A DNA stretch of 64,000 nucleotides from Rhyacophila brunnea. Its lineage: Eukaryota; Arthropoda; Insecta; Trichoptera; Rhyacophilidae. A program made the translations under genes and the position numbers. Shown one piece after another: positions 46,347-58,866 of this stretch; the stretch's first letter is position 1; every line of letters begins with the position of its first letter. A model generated the notes under the pieces. That model saw nothing but the letters and a program-made list of their open reading frames with translations. It made no database searches and was not told the DNA's origin. The stretch lies in contig JAGYXB010000654.1 in NCBI GenBank assembly GCA_022495005.1, positions 186,001 to 250,000 of the forward strand, given 5' to 3'.

Positions 46347-47254
46347 TATATACTGTAATAAATTAACAATATTAAATTATTATCAGATTCGGCATTTACA
46401 CTAATAGTTAAAATAATAATATACATATTATATAAATAATTAAGATACTTACTTAAATTAGTAATTTTAAAAGATGTTGAAAAAAACCTTTTTTGTAGTG
46501 ATGAGTAAAAAACATGTAAAATATAAAAAATCCACGATCCCTAACTAATTAATAATTTAGCATACAATTTTAATTGAGGTAAATTTAATATCATACTATT
46601 AATTATTGTTGTACCCAAACTGAGATTCATTTTTTTTTTATAAAATTAGACAATAACAGGTAATAAAAATGTACTTAGTTTAAAAAAAATGATTTCTGTA
46701 ATATTTGTAGTACCTACCTAGAGAACCTATATTTTTGATCAATTATTAATTTAATCTTTGAGGTTATTCGCATTTATTTTGTGAAATGTCCATCTAGCTC
46801 TTTTTTATGCACCTCTGCGACTTCTTATTTGATCTTCTTTTAATAATAATATAATCATAAATAGTTTGTTCTTACCGATATTCATGACTGCGTAGACTAA
46901 TATACTTTATATGCGATAATGATAACCCTAAAATGCCGTGCGCCCCATTGAATGTTTTTTACTTTTCATACTATCAAAATAATAATGGATATTGATTTTA
47001 TCTATTGGTCCATGTCATTTAAATAATGATTATTGATTTTTACTACTGATTTTTGAATATTATTTCTTGCTGTACCAATATTTTACATACAACATTAAAA
47101 CTGGCGGGCTTATGCCGATACTTTGAAATAAATACTTACCATTCATTTAAAATTCTGACAGTTGTTATTTAAAAACTTTTCAAAATTGTCTATTAATACT
47201 TGCTTCAAAAATGCACGCCTTATTATAATACATAACCATTTAATCGATGTTCAG

Positions 47255-47525
47255 ACAATGCCATCTATTAACATTTGTCAAAAATATTTAATCAATATTC
47301 ATACGGCCATCTATTGATATCTGTTCAAACTATTTAATCAATTTATTCAACGCCATCTATTAATTTCTGTTAAAACTATTTATTAATATTAACATACCGC
47401 GATCTATGCGTTTACGCCTAAAGCTTTTGCAGTGAGGACACAAACCGTGCCAAGTAATAGCCATCTATTGATTTCTGTTCAAACTATTTCTTTATATTTA
47501 AATAGCGACATCTATGAGCACTTGA
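47255..47525. repeat. Degenerate 46-bp tandem repeat (GCCATCTATT)
   Basis: The motif G[CA]CATCTAT or CGATCTAT starts at 47260, 47306, 47352, about 47399, 47460 and 47507. Spacings are 46, 46, 47, 61 and 47. Each is followed by ..TTTCTGTTCAAACTATTTA-type sequence. It lies just outside the right end of the long inverted-repeat element. Confidence 0.7.
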
Positions 47526-48000
47526 GTAATGCCTTTACAGTGAGGTCGCAAACTTTTATAATTTAATATTTAATTTCTTGTAAAAGTTTTTCATTAAAAT
47601 TCAGAGATGCCACGGTTTATATAATTTAATAATATTATAGATTAATTAATATTATATTATTTTAAATAACAGCCTACGCCCTACATTGTAATAATGATAA
47701 TACTGTCTCGCAATTCGATTACAACATAAAAAAACGATAACATAAAATAATTTTGATTATATCCTATAGTTCACAATACTGATTGGTAACATTGTGATCG
47801 CTGCCTGTCAGAATATGTCCCTACTATACATTATTATGTACAACGAAAAGAGCATGGTATACGGACAGTTAAAATCGTAACTGACGTAAGTGGCCACCAC
47901 TCGTCACTCGTAGTAATTATAGTATCATGCATGAGCTGATACCGGATGATATTACTCTCGTTGCGAAAATAATGATAATCACCGAGGGCCTCTTAATTTA

Positions 48001-48042
48001 AAACTGTCTGATTTTAATCTTTCAATTAAAATCAGACAGTTT
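48001..48042. repeat. Perfect 18-bp hairpin followed by a T run
   Basis: AAACTGTCTGATTTTAAT, a 6-base loop CTTTCA, then the exact inverse ATTAAAATCAGACAGTTT and T8. It is an isolated perfect stem-loop with no flanking gene. Confidence 0.85.
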
Positions 48043-48688
48043 TTTTTTCCCTTTAGATAAGTTTTTGATGAATACTAATTTGAAATAAGTATTTTTTTTC
48101 ATAAAAATATTTTTACGTTTTAAGAATTTCTAATTATAATATATCATCATAAACTTAGTTTGATTAGTTTTGATAATATTTCCATAATGTGAAGGTTACT
48201 TCAACTGACTTTTATGGGGATTATATTGTTAGCCATATGCTCAAATTATGCTGTTGAGTTATGATAAATAGAAAAATTACTTTTATATTTCGAAAAAAAT
48301 GGTAGAACTTCTTCCCATCGAGCGTTTAAGACCACTGATAAAGACATATGTTTTTTTTTAAAATACAATTACCTATAAGGTGATATTCGTAGTATCTTCT
48401 TTTGTGGTATAGTTTTAAAATGGCATTTGTATGGAAACTACTCATCTAAGTAATATATCAATGGTCCAGACACAAGGTACGAGTATGAATTAGATTTACT
48501 TAGCACACTTCGATAATATCATATTATATAATATTATTATGAACAACATGTACACATTCATAAGTACTTCTGAAGATGTTCTAGTATAATATAAGCAAAG
48601 TGCAAAATAATAATATGTACCAATGGTAAAAAACAGATAAAATTTCGATACAATATAATATAAGTACCAGCGCTTGGAATGGACTGGA

Positions 48689-48780
48689 ACGAACCGGAGC
48701 GTAGCTCCGGTTCGTGAATTCTCCGAGGATGGCGTTCCTGTTCGTTAAAACCCCGAGGATAGCGTACCGGTTCGTAAAAT
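48689..48780. repeat. Palindrome plus 30-bp tandem repeat
   Basis: ACGAACCGGAGC-GTA-GCTCCGGTTCGT (48689-48715) is a perfect 12-bp-arm palindrome. The TTCGT of the right arm starts a unit repeated at 48741 and 48771 (exact 30-bp period) with CCCCGAGGAT[A/G]GCGT inside. It is markedly GC-richer than its surroundings. Confidence 0.8.
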
Positions 48781-50397
48781 CTTCAAGCCTCCTACTTAAT
48801 ATTATTATATTCCAGCTCGGATTTAATTAAAATTGAGGATAAATTAATTGATAAATAAATATAAAACATATATATAAATTAATATTTTGATTAATAAAAA
48901 ATAATTTTACTTGTTTGGAATCCCTGGACTTCCAATGACCCGTTCATTTATTTATGTACATACTTTTTGAAATAGTGATAGTGTAAGACAAAATATTTGA
49001 GAAATAACCTTTTTTCAAGACAATACTGTATGGCCTTCAAAACGCACCAATAGACCTTTTCGCGACAAAAGTGATGAAACAATAAAATTATATATACAAA
49101 AAACACTGGGGTTACAGATAAGATTTATTGCCTTGTCCCATTTATGTACAATAATGTATATTCAAAAAAAATAGATTTTTAGGATTGTAAGGTAGGTAAG
49201 CGTCGAAGCTATTTTACATTGGAATGTAGGTATATATTATTGTAGTATTAATTTATTAAACGAGAAACTTTTTTTTTTACAAGTTCCTACACATTTTTTC
49301 AATAAAGTTAAGGTACGTGCCAAAATATAGTGGGTTAATAACGTACTAATTACAATCCACAATGGAACTTTTAAATTTTCAATTGAAACACATTAAATAC
49401 CTACCTTATTCTTTAATCTAAGACTTGCCCATATCTTTAATGTGTAAAACATTTAATTTGTTAAATATTACACAAACATAACACTGTAAAAATAGTGTGA
49501 ATAAAACTAAGTGCCTTACCTAAAGTATCAACAACTGAGCTGAGGTAGGTAGGTACCTATACTGTATCTGTCCTACCGAGGGTTGAAATTCTTGAGCATG
49601 TTTATGATCAATACAGCAGTAATAGGCAATTGTTTTTTGTAATAAAACTTTAAATTTTATATAAATATGAATTGATGAAGTTCAGTGGAAATACTTTGCA
49701 GTGAAAAACTAAGTAGGTACTGTGAGAGATGGAATAAAATAAGGAAGGCCTTAATCGAGCACTAGATCGACCAAGGTTGATGGGTTGGGTTCTAAATAAT
49801 TATTATTGCATACCAGTGGTGAAGGGTGACTTTTTGAAAGAGGTAGGCTGTGGGAGTAACCATGCTTTAAGAAGATAACTCTATATTACTACTGATGAAT
49901 AGGTACGCTAAAAGTAAAGTAATTTAAAAAGCTTAATTGGTTTGTTATAATTAGTTCATAAAAATAAGCAATTAGTTTGAATTACTTATGTATTTTCCTA
50001 AACATTTATAAACGTAACATTCGCTCAAAATATATTACCTATCATCTTTGAAAATATCCGTTGTTGTGTATATATTATGTTCCATAACAATTTATAATTT
50101 AACCCGTAAAACTGGACATTTAAAAATACTTCTATATTTAAAGCACGGACTTAGGTAGGTACAATATCAGATATCTAAATTGTCTAATGAGTGAACTAAT
50201 AAATAAATAAAAATCACGAGATAAATTATTTTATATTTTTAACAACAATCAATACATAATTATGTGAATGAATCTCATAGTTTTTTTTTTTTAAAACTAT
50301 TTTGAATAAATGTCCTCTCGCGACGTAAGCGCCAATGAAACAGCTCGTACATTTGTATGCGTGACGCCAGACATTTTGAAATAATGAGAAAAAACCT

Positions 50398-53300
50398 TCC
50401 CACGCTCACTTCTTCTTATCTCGCGAAAGTAAAAAAATGATATTATTATGGTATTTAGAGCGCCGCTAAAAGCGACACATGCGCCGCGCCGGTGCTTCTC
50501 GTTAAGTTTCGCTTTTTTATAGACTCCAGCTAGCTCTTAAAGGCTGTCGCGACCCCTGCGGGTGACCGGCGGAATTTACTGCGACTCTCTCAAGGTGGCC
50601 GCGGGCCTTGTTGTCCAATTAATGACGTGCATAAACGGATGCGCAGGATTCCCACGCTCACTTCTTCTTATCTCGCGAAAGTAAAAAAATGATATTATTA
50701 TGGTATTTAGAGCGCCGCTAAAAGCGACACATGCGCCGCGCCGTGCTTCTCGTTAAGTTTCGCTTTTTTATAGACTCCAGCTAGCTCTTAAAGGCTGTCG
50801 CGACCCCTGCGGGTGACCGGCGGAATTTACTGCGACTCTCTCAAGGTGGCAGCGGGCCTTGTTGTCCAATTAATGACGTGCATAAACGGATGCGCAGGAT
50901 TCCCACGCTCACTTCTTCTTCTCTCGCGAAAGTAAAAAAATGATATTATTATGGTATTTAGAGCGCCGCCAAAAGCGACACATACGCCGCGCCGGTGCTT
51001 CTCGTTAAGTTTTGCTTTTATAGACTCCAGCTAGCTCTTAAAGGCTGTCGCGACCCCTGCGGGTGACCGGCGGAATTTAACTGCGACTCTCTCAAGGTGG
51101 CCGCGGGCCTTGTTGTCCAATTAATGACGTGCATAAACGGATGCGCAGGATTCCCGCGCTCACTTCTTCTTATCTCGCGAAAGTAAAAAAATGATATTAT
51201 TATGGTATTTAGAGCGCCGCTAAAAGCGACACATGCGCCGCGCCGTGCTTCTCGTTAAGTTTCGCTTTTTATAGACTCCAGCTAGCTCTTAAAGGCTGTC
51301 GCGACCCCTGCGGGTGACCGGCGGAATTTACTGCGACTCTCTCAAGGTGGCCGCGGGCCTTGTTGTCCAATTAATGACGTGCATAAACGGATGCGCAGGA
51401 TTCCCACGCTCACTTCTTCTTATCTCGCGAAAGTAAAAAAATGATATTATTATGGTATTAAGAGCGCCGCTAAAAGCGACACATGCGCCGCGCCGTGCTT
51501 CTCGTTAAGTTTCGCTTTTTATAGACTCCAGCTAGCTCTTAAAGGCTGTCGCGACCCCTGCGGGTGACCGGCGGAATTTACTGCGACTCTCTCAAGGTGG
51601 CCGCGGGCCTTGTTGTCCAATTAATGACGTGCATAAACGGATGCGCAGGATTCCCACGCTCACTTCTTCTTATCTCGCGAAAGTAAAAAAATGATATTAT
51701 TATGGTATTTAGAGCGCCGCTAAAAGCGACACATGCGCCGCGCCGTGCTTCTCGTTAAGTTTCGCTTTTTTATAGACTCCAGCTAGCTCTTAAAGGCTGT
51801 CGCGACCCCTGCGGGTGACCGGCGGAATTTATTGCGACTCTCTCAAGGTGGCCGCGGGCCTTCTTGTCCAATTAATGACGTGCATAAACGGATGCGCAGG
51901 ATTCCCACGCTCACTTCTTCTTATCTCGCGAAAGTAAAAAAATGATATTATTATGGTATTTAGAGCGCCGCCAATAGCGACACATGCGCCGCGCCGGTGC
52001 TTCTCGTTAAGTTTCGCTTTTTATAGACTCCAGCTAGCTCTTAAAGGCTGTCGCGACCCCTGCGGGTGACCGGCGGAATTTACTGCGACTCTCTCAAGGT
52101 GGCCGCGGGCCTTGTTGTCCAATTAATGACGTGCATAAACGGATGCGCAGGATTCCCACGCTCACTTCTTCTTATCTCGCGGAAGTAAAAAAATGATATT
52201 ATTATGGTATTAAGAGCGCCGCCAATAGCGACACATGCGCCGCGCCGGTGCTTCTCGTTAAGTTTCGCTTTTTTATTGACTCCAGCTAGCTCTTAAAGGC
52301 TGTCGCGACCCCTGCGGGTGACCGGCGGAATTTACTGCGACTCTCTCAAGGTGGCCGCGGGCCTTGTTGTCCAATTAATGACGTGCATAAACGGATGCGC
52401 AGGATTCCCACGCTCACTTCTTCTTATCTCGCGAAAGCAAAAAAATGATATTATTATGGTATTAAGAGCGCCGCTAAAAGCGACACATGCGCCGCGCCGG
52501 TGCTTCTCGTTAAGTTTTGCTTTTTATAGACTCCAGCTAGCTCTTAAAGGCTGTCGCGACCCCTGCGGGTGACCGGCGGAATTTACTGCGACTCTCTCAA
52601 GGTAGCCGCGGGCCTTATTGTCCAATTAATGACGTGCATAAACGGATGCGCAGGATTCCCACGCTCACTTCTTCTTATCTCGCGAAAGTAAAAAAATGAT
52701 ATTATTATGGTATTTAGAGCGCCGCTAAAAGCGACACATGCGCCGCGCCGTGCTTCTCGTTAAGTTTCGCTTTTTATAGACTCCAGCTAGCTTTTAAAGG
52801 CTGTCGCGACCCCTGCGGGTGACCGGCGGAATTTACTGCGACTCTCTCAAGGTGGCCGCGGGCCTTGTTGTCCAATTAATGACGTGCATAAACGGATGCG
52901 CAGGATTCCCACGCTCACTTCTTCTTATCTCGCGGAAGTAAAAAAATGATATTATTATGGTATTAAGAGCGCCGCCAATAGCGACACATGCGCCGCGCCG
53001 GTGCTTCTCGTTACGTTTCGCTTTTTTATTGACTCCAGCTAGCTCTTAAAGGCTGTCGCGACCCCTGCGGGTGACCGGCGGAATTTACTGCGACTCTCTC
53101 AAGGTGGCAGAGGGCCTTGTTGTCCAATTAATGACGTGTATAAACGGATGCGCAGGATTCCCACGCGACCTTCTTCTTATCTCGCGAAAGCAAAAAAATG
53201 ATATTATTATGGTATTTAGAGCGCCGCTAAAAGCGACACATGCGCCGCGCCGTGCTTCTCGTTAAGTTTCGCTTTTTTATAGACTCCAGCTGGCTCTTAA

Positions 53301-56300
53301 AGGCTGTCGCGACCCCTGCGGGTGACCGGCGGAATTTACTGCGACTCTCTCAAGGTGGCCGCGGGCCTTATTGTCCAATTAATGACGTGCATAAACGGAT
53401 GCGCAGGATTCCCACGCTCACTTCTTCTTATCTCGCGAAAGTAAAAAAATGATATTATTATGGTATTTAGAGCGCCGCTAAAAGCGACACATGCTTACGT
53501 ATTGAAAATAAAAAATGATATTATTATGGTATTTAGAGCGCCGCTAAAAGCAACACATGCGCCGCGCCGGTGCTTCTCGTTAAGTTTCGCTTTTTATAGA
53601 CTCCAGCTAACTCTTAAAGGCTGTCGCGACCCCTGCGGGTGACCGGCGGAATTTACTGCGACTCTCTCAAGGTGGCCGCGGGCCTTGTTGTCCAATTAAT
53701 GACGTGCATAAACGGATGCGCAGGATTCCTACGCTCACTTCTTCTTATCTCGCGAAAGTAAAAAAATGATATTATTATGGTATTAAGAGCGCCGCTAAAA
53801 GCGACACATGCGCCGCGCCGTGCTTCTCGTTAAGTTTCGCTTTTTTAGAGACTCCAGCTGGCTCTTAAAGGCTGTCGCGACCCCTGCGGGTGACCGGCGG
53901 AATTTACTGCGACTCTCTCAAGGTGGCCGCGGGCCTTGTTGTCCAATTAATGACGTACATAAACAGATGCGCAGGATTCCCACGCTCACTTCTTCTTATC
54001 TCGCGAAAGTAAAAAAATGATATAATTATGGTATTTAGAGCGCCGCTAAAAGCGACACCTGCGCCGCGCCGATGCTTCTCGTTAAGTTTCGCTTTTTTAT
54101 AGACTCCAGCTAGCTCTTAAATACTGTCGCGACCCCTGCGGGTGACCGGCGGAATTTACTACGACTCTCTCAAGGTGGCCGCGGGCCTTGTTGTCCAATT
54201 ATTGACGTGCATAAACGGATGCGCAGGATTCCCACGCTCACTTCTTCTTATCTCGCGAAAGTAAAAAAATGATATTATTATGGTATTAAGAGCGCCGCTA
54301 AAAGCGACACATGCGCCGCGCCGTGCTTCTCGTTAAGTTTCGCTTTTTATAGACTCCAGCTAGCTTTTAAAGGCTGTCGCGACCCCTGCGGGTGACCGGC
54401 GGAATTTACTGCGACTCTCTCAAGGTGGCCGTGGGCCTTGTTGTCCAATTAATGACGTACATAAACAGATGCGCAGGATTCCCACGCTCACTTCTTCTTA
54501 TCTCGCGAAAGTAAAAAAATGATATAATTATGGTATTTAGAGCGCCGCTAAAAGCGACACCTGCGCCGCGCCGGTGCTTCTCGTAAAGTTTCGCTTTTTT
54601 ATAGACTCCAGCTAGCTCTTAAAGGCTGTCGCGACCCCTGCGGGTGACCGGCGGAATTTACTACGACTCTCTCAAGGTGGCCGCGGGCCTTGTTGTCCAA
54701 TAAATGACGTGCATAAACGGATGCGCAGGATTCCCACGCTCACTTCTTCTTATCTCGCGAAAGTAAAAAAATGATATTATTATGGTATTTAGAGCGCCGC
54801 TAAAAGCCACACATGCGCCGCGCCGTGCTTCTCGTTAAGTTTCGCTTTTTTATAGACTCCAGCTAGCTCTTAAAGGCTTTCGCGACCCTTGCGGGTGACC
54901 GGCGGAATTTACTGCGACTCTCTCAAGGTGGCCGCGGGCCTTGTTGTCCAATTAATGACGTGCATAAACGGATGCGCAGGATTCCCACGCTCACTTCTTC
55001 TTCTCTCGCGAAAGTAAAAAAATGATATTATTATGGTATTTAGAGCGCCGCTAAAAGCGACACATGCTTACGAATTGAAAGTAAAAAATGATATTATTAT
55101 GGTATTAAGAGCGCCGCTAAAAGCAACACATGCGCCGCGCCGGTGCTTCTCGTTAAGTTTCGCTTTTTATAGACTCCAGCCAGTTCTTTAAAGGTTGTCG
55201 CGACTTCTGCGACCGGCGGAATTTACTGCGACTCTCTCAAGCGTGGCCGCCGCGGGCCTTGTTGTCCAATTAATGACGTGCATAAACGGATGCGCAGGAT
55301 TCCCATGTCTACTTTTTTCTTATCCCGCGAAAGTAAAAAAATGATATTATTATGGTATTAAGAGCGCCGCCAATAGCGACACATGCGCCGCGCCGGTGCT
55401 TCTCGTTACGTTTCGCTTTTTTATTGACTCCAGCTAGCTCTTAAAGGCTGTCGCGACCCCTGCGGGTGACCGGCGGAATTTACTGCGACTCTCTCAAGGT
55501 GGCCGCGGGCCTTGTTGTCCAATTAATGACGTGCATAAACAGATGCGCAGGATTCCCGCGCTCACTTCTTCTTATCTCGCGAAAGTAAAAAAATGATATT
55601 ATTATGGTATTTAGAGCGCCGCTAAAAGCGACACATGCGCCGTGCCGTGCTTCTCGTTAAGTTTCGCTTTTTTTTAGACTCCAGCTAGCTCTTAAAGGAT
55701 GTCGCGACCCCTGCGGGTGACCGGCGGAATTTATTGCGACTCTCTCAAGGTGGCCGCGGGCCTTCTTGTCCAATTAATGACGTGCATAAACGGATGCGCA
55801 GGATTCCCACGCTCACTTCTTCTTATCTCGCGAAAGTAAAAAAATGATATTATTATGGTATTTAGAGCGCCGCCAATAGCGACACATGCGCCGCGCCGGT
55901 GCTTCTCGTTAAGTTTCGCTTTTTTATAGACTCCAGCTAGCTCTTAAAGGCTGTCGCGACCCCTGCGGGTGACCGGCGGAATTTACTGCGACTCTCTCAA
56001 GGTGGCCGCGGGCCTTGTTGTCCAATTAATGACGTGCATAAACGGATGCGCAGGATTCCCACGCTCACTTCTTCTTATCTCGCAAAAGTAAAAAAATGAT
56101 ATTATTATGGTATTTAGAGCGCCACTAAAAGCGACACATGCGCCGTGCCGTGCTTCTCGTTAAGTTTCGCTTTTTTATAGACTCCAGCTAGCTCTTAAAG
56201 GATGTCGCGACCCCTGCGGGTGACCGGCGGAATTTATTGCGACTCTCTCAAGGTGGCCGCGGGCCTTGTTGTCCAATTAATGACGTGCATAAACGGATGC

Positions 56301-58160
56301 GCAGGATTCCCACGCTCACTTCTTCTTATCTCGCGAAAGTAAAAAAATGATATTATTATGGTATTTAGAGCGCCGCTAAAAGCAACACATGCGCCGCGCC
56401 GGTGCTTCTCGTTAAGTTTCGCTTTTTATAGACTCCAGCTAGCTCTTAAAGGCTGTCGCGACCCCTGCGGGTGACCGGCGGAATTTACTGCGACTCTCTC
56501 AATGTAGCCGCGGGCCTTGTTGTCCAATTAATGACGTGCATAAACGGATGCACAGGATTCCTACGCTCACTTCTTCTTATCTCGCGAAAGTAAAAAAAAT
56601 GATATTATTATGGTATTTAGAGCGCCGCCAAAAGCGACACATACGCCGCGCCGGTGCTTCTCGTTAAGTTTTGCTTTTTATAGACTCCAGCTAGCTCTTA
56701 AAGGCTGTCGCGACCCTTGCGGGTGACCGGCGGAATTTAATGCGACTCTCTCAAGGTGGCCGCGGGCCTTGTTGTCCAATTAATGACGTGCATAAACGGA
56801 TGCGCAGGATTCCCACGCTCACTTCTTCTTATCTCGCGAAAGTAAAAAAATGATATTATTATGGTATTTAGAGCGCCGCTAAAAGCGACACATGCGCCGC
56901 GCCGGTGCTCCTCGTTAAGTTTCGCTTTTTATAGACTCCAGCTAGCTCTTAAAGGCTGTCGCGACCCCTGCGGGTGACCGGCGGAATTTACTGCGACTCT
57001 CTCAATGTAGCCGCGGGCCTTGTTGTCCAATTAATGACGTGCATAAACGGATGCGCAGGATTCCCACGCTCACTTCTTCTTATCTCGCGAAAGTAAAAAA
57101 ATGATATTATTATGGTATTTAGAGCGCCGCTTAAAGCGACACATGCGCCGCGCCGTGCTTCTCGTTAAGTTTCGCTTTTTTATAGACTCCAGCTAGCTCT
57201 TAAAGGCTGTCGCGACCCCTGCGGGTGACCGGCGGAATTTACTGCGACTCTCTCAAGGTGGCCGCGGGCCTTGTTGTCCAATTAATGACGTGTATAAACG
57301 GATGCGCAGGATTCCCACGCTCACTTCTTCTTATCTCGCGAAAGCAAAAAAATGATATTATTATGGTATTTAGAGCGCCGCTAAAAGCGACACATGCGCC
57401 GCGCCGTGCTTCTCGTTAAGTTTCGCTTTTTTAGAGACTCCAGCTGGCTCTTAAAGGCTGTCGCGACCCCTGCGGGTGACCGGCGGAATTTACTGCGACT
57501 CTCTCAAGGTGGCCGCGGGCCTTGTTGTCCACCACGATTTGCATAAACGGATGCAGGATTCTACGCTCACTTTTTTCTTATCTCAAGCGAAAGTAAAAAT
57601 GATATGATTATGGTATTTAGAGCGCCAGAAGCGACAATACGCTTACGTATTGAAAGTGCTTCTCGTTAAGTTTCGCTTTTTTTTAGACTACAGCTAGCTC
57701 TTAAAGGATGTCGCGACCCCTGCGGGTGACCGGCGGAATTTATTGCGACTCTCTCAAGGTGGCCGCGGGCCTTCTTGTCCAATTAATGACGTGCATAAAC
57801 GGATGCGCAGGATTCCCACGCTCACTTCTTCTTATCTCGCGAAAGTAAAAAAATGATATTATTATGGTATTTAGAGCGCCGCCAATAGCGACACATGCGC
57901 CGCGCCGGTGCTTCTCGTTAAGTTTCGCTTTTTATAGACTCCAGCTAGCTCTTAAAGGCTGTCGCGACCCCTGCGGGTGACCGGCGGAATTTACTGCGAC
58001 TCTCTCAAGGTGGCCGCGGGCCTTGTTGTCCAATTAATGACGTGTATAAACGGATGCTGGGATTCCCACGCTCACTTCTTCTTATCTCGCGAAAGCAAAA
58101 TGTTATGGTATTTAGAGAGCGCCGCTAAAGCGACACATGCGCCGCGCCGTGCTTCTCGTT
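50398..58160. repeat. ~250-bp satellite array, about 31 monomers, 28S rDNA-like
   Basis: The unit starts (arbitrarily) TCCCACGCTCACTTCTTCTT. It contains GCGCCGCTAAAAGCGACACA, CGTTAAGTTTCGCTTTTT, CTGTCGCGACCCCTGCGGGT and ACTCTCTCAAGGTGGCCGCG. Starts of GCGCAGG at 50641, 50892, 51143 and 51393 give a 250-251-bp period. Most monomers differ by a few bases (CTAAAAG/CCAATAG, CCGGTG/CCGTG). Variant monomers with an inserted partial duplication (CTTACGTATTGAAA) occur near 53494, 55070 and 57645. In the first monomer 50568-50680 aligns without gaps to the 28S rRNA core spanning the R2 and R1 target sites. No frame stays open across units. Confidence 0.95.
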
Positions 58161-58182
58161 AAGTTTGGGAATGGGACGATTT

Positions 58183-58345
58183 GGCACCGCGAACTGGCCT
58201 CCGCCGATTGGCCTCCGGTAATTGGCCGCCGGTACAATCGGACGCCGACCCAATTGGCCTCCGGGACGATCGGACGCCGGTACAATCGGGCGCCGACCCA
58301 ATTTGACACCGGCCCAACTGGCCTCCGGGAGATTGGACGCCGCAC
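58183..58345. repeat. 16-bp GC-rich minisatellite in the left TIR
   Basis: About ten units of the type TTGGCCTCCGGGACGA / TCGGACGCCGGTACAA. The same unit order is found, inverted, at 63313-63475 with almost no difference. Confidence 0.9.
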
Positions 58346-58866
58346 GGCTGGATAAAATGCGCAAAGGAAAAGACCTACGTAACGACTTGGTAGAGAAAGT
58401 AGACGCGACACTTTAATATGCTTCTATCTACTTAGTGGTTGTACCTAATATATTTTGCGCTTAACGTATTTTTATTATGATTAATAATTATTATTACTTA
58501 TGCTTTATGCTTTATGCTGTTTATAAAAAGAAAAGAATTCTTTCCTCGTCAGAACTTGAAGATGTGCATAATTAAGTGGTTTATTGTGTTTACCTACCTA
58601 TTCATATTTTAAAAAAAAAACAAATATTAATAATGAATTGGTTGGTTAAAATAATATCTTTCGGCGTTTTTTCGATTTCATGTTATTATAATTGAACTTT
58701 ATATGTGTACATAATCCATAAAAAAGTATTTTGAAGATTATGAAATTACAAACAATATAAGTAGGTAAACCACTTGAAAGGTACCCACATACCTAATTTA
58801 TTAGCAAACTATACCGTATTCAGTACCTACTTTATTATATATTATGTTGACAAAGCGGATTTGTAT

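Larger units (their letters stand above)
42047..47201. mobile_element. 5.2-kb element with ~100-bp terminal inverted repeats
   Basis: The left end AAGTATTAATAGACAATTTT (42047) and the right end AAAATTGTCTATTAATACTT (to 47201) are inverted repeats. They extend about 100 bp inward through GAAAAGTTTTTAAA, TGTCAGAATTTT, TGGTAAGTATTTATTTC and CGCCAGTTT. The flanks show no clear target duplication. The interior is AT-rich, lacks coding motifs and includes the palindrome at 43754-46346. The superfamily is unknown. Confidence 0.65.
47526..50397. other. AT-rich spacer between inverted-repeat element and satellite
   Basis: No gene recognised. It holds the hairpin at 48001-48042 and the GC-rich repeat at 48689-48780. 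GTAGGTACC-type motifs occur near 49548 and 50150. Confidence 0.4.

Noticed and set aside
52318..52572. Repeated open frames (MTGGIYCDSLKVA...) in the satellite as protein genes
   Set aside because: The period is 250-251 bp, not a multiple of three, so frames break between units. They only reflect the GC-rich repeat.
50398..58160. A functional rRNA gene or bacterial contamination
   Set aside because: Only part of the 28S-like core is present in each unit, with many changes at universally conserved positions. The surroundings are eukaryotic TEs.
58112..58416. Arg/Pro-rich frames in the long-TIR element as genes
   Set aside because: They are readings of the 16-bp minisatellite on both strands and are mirrored at 63.3 kb.
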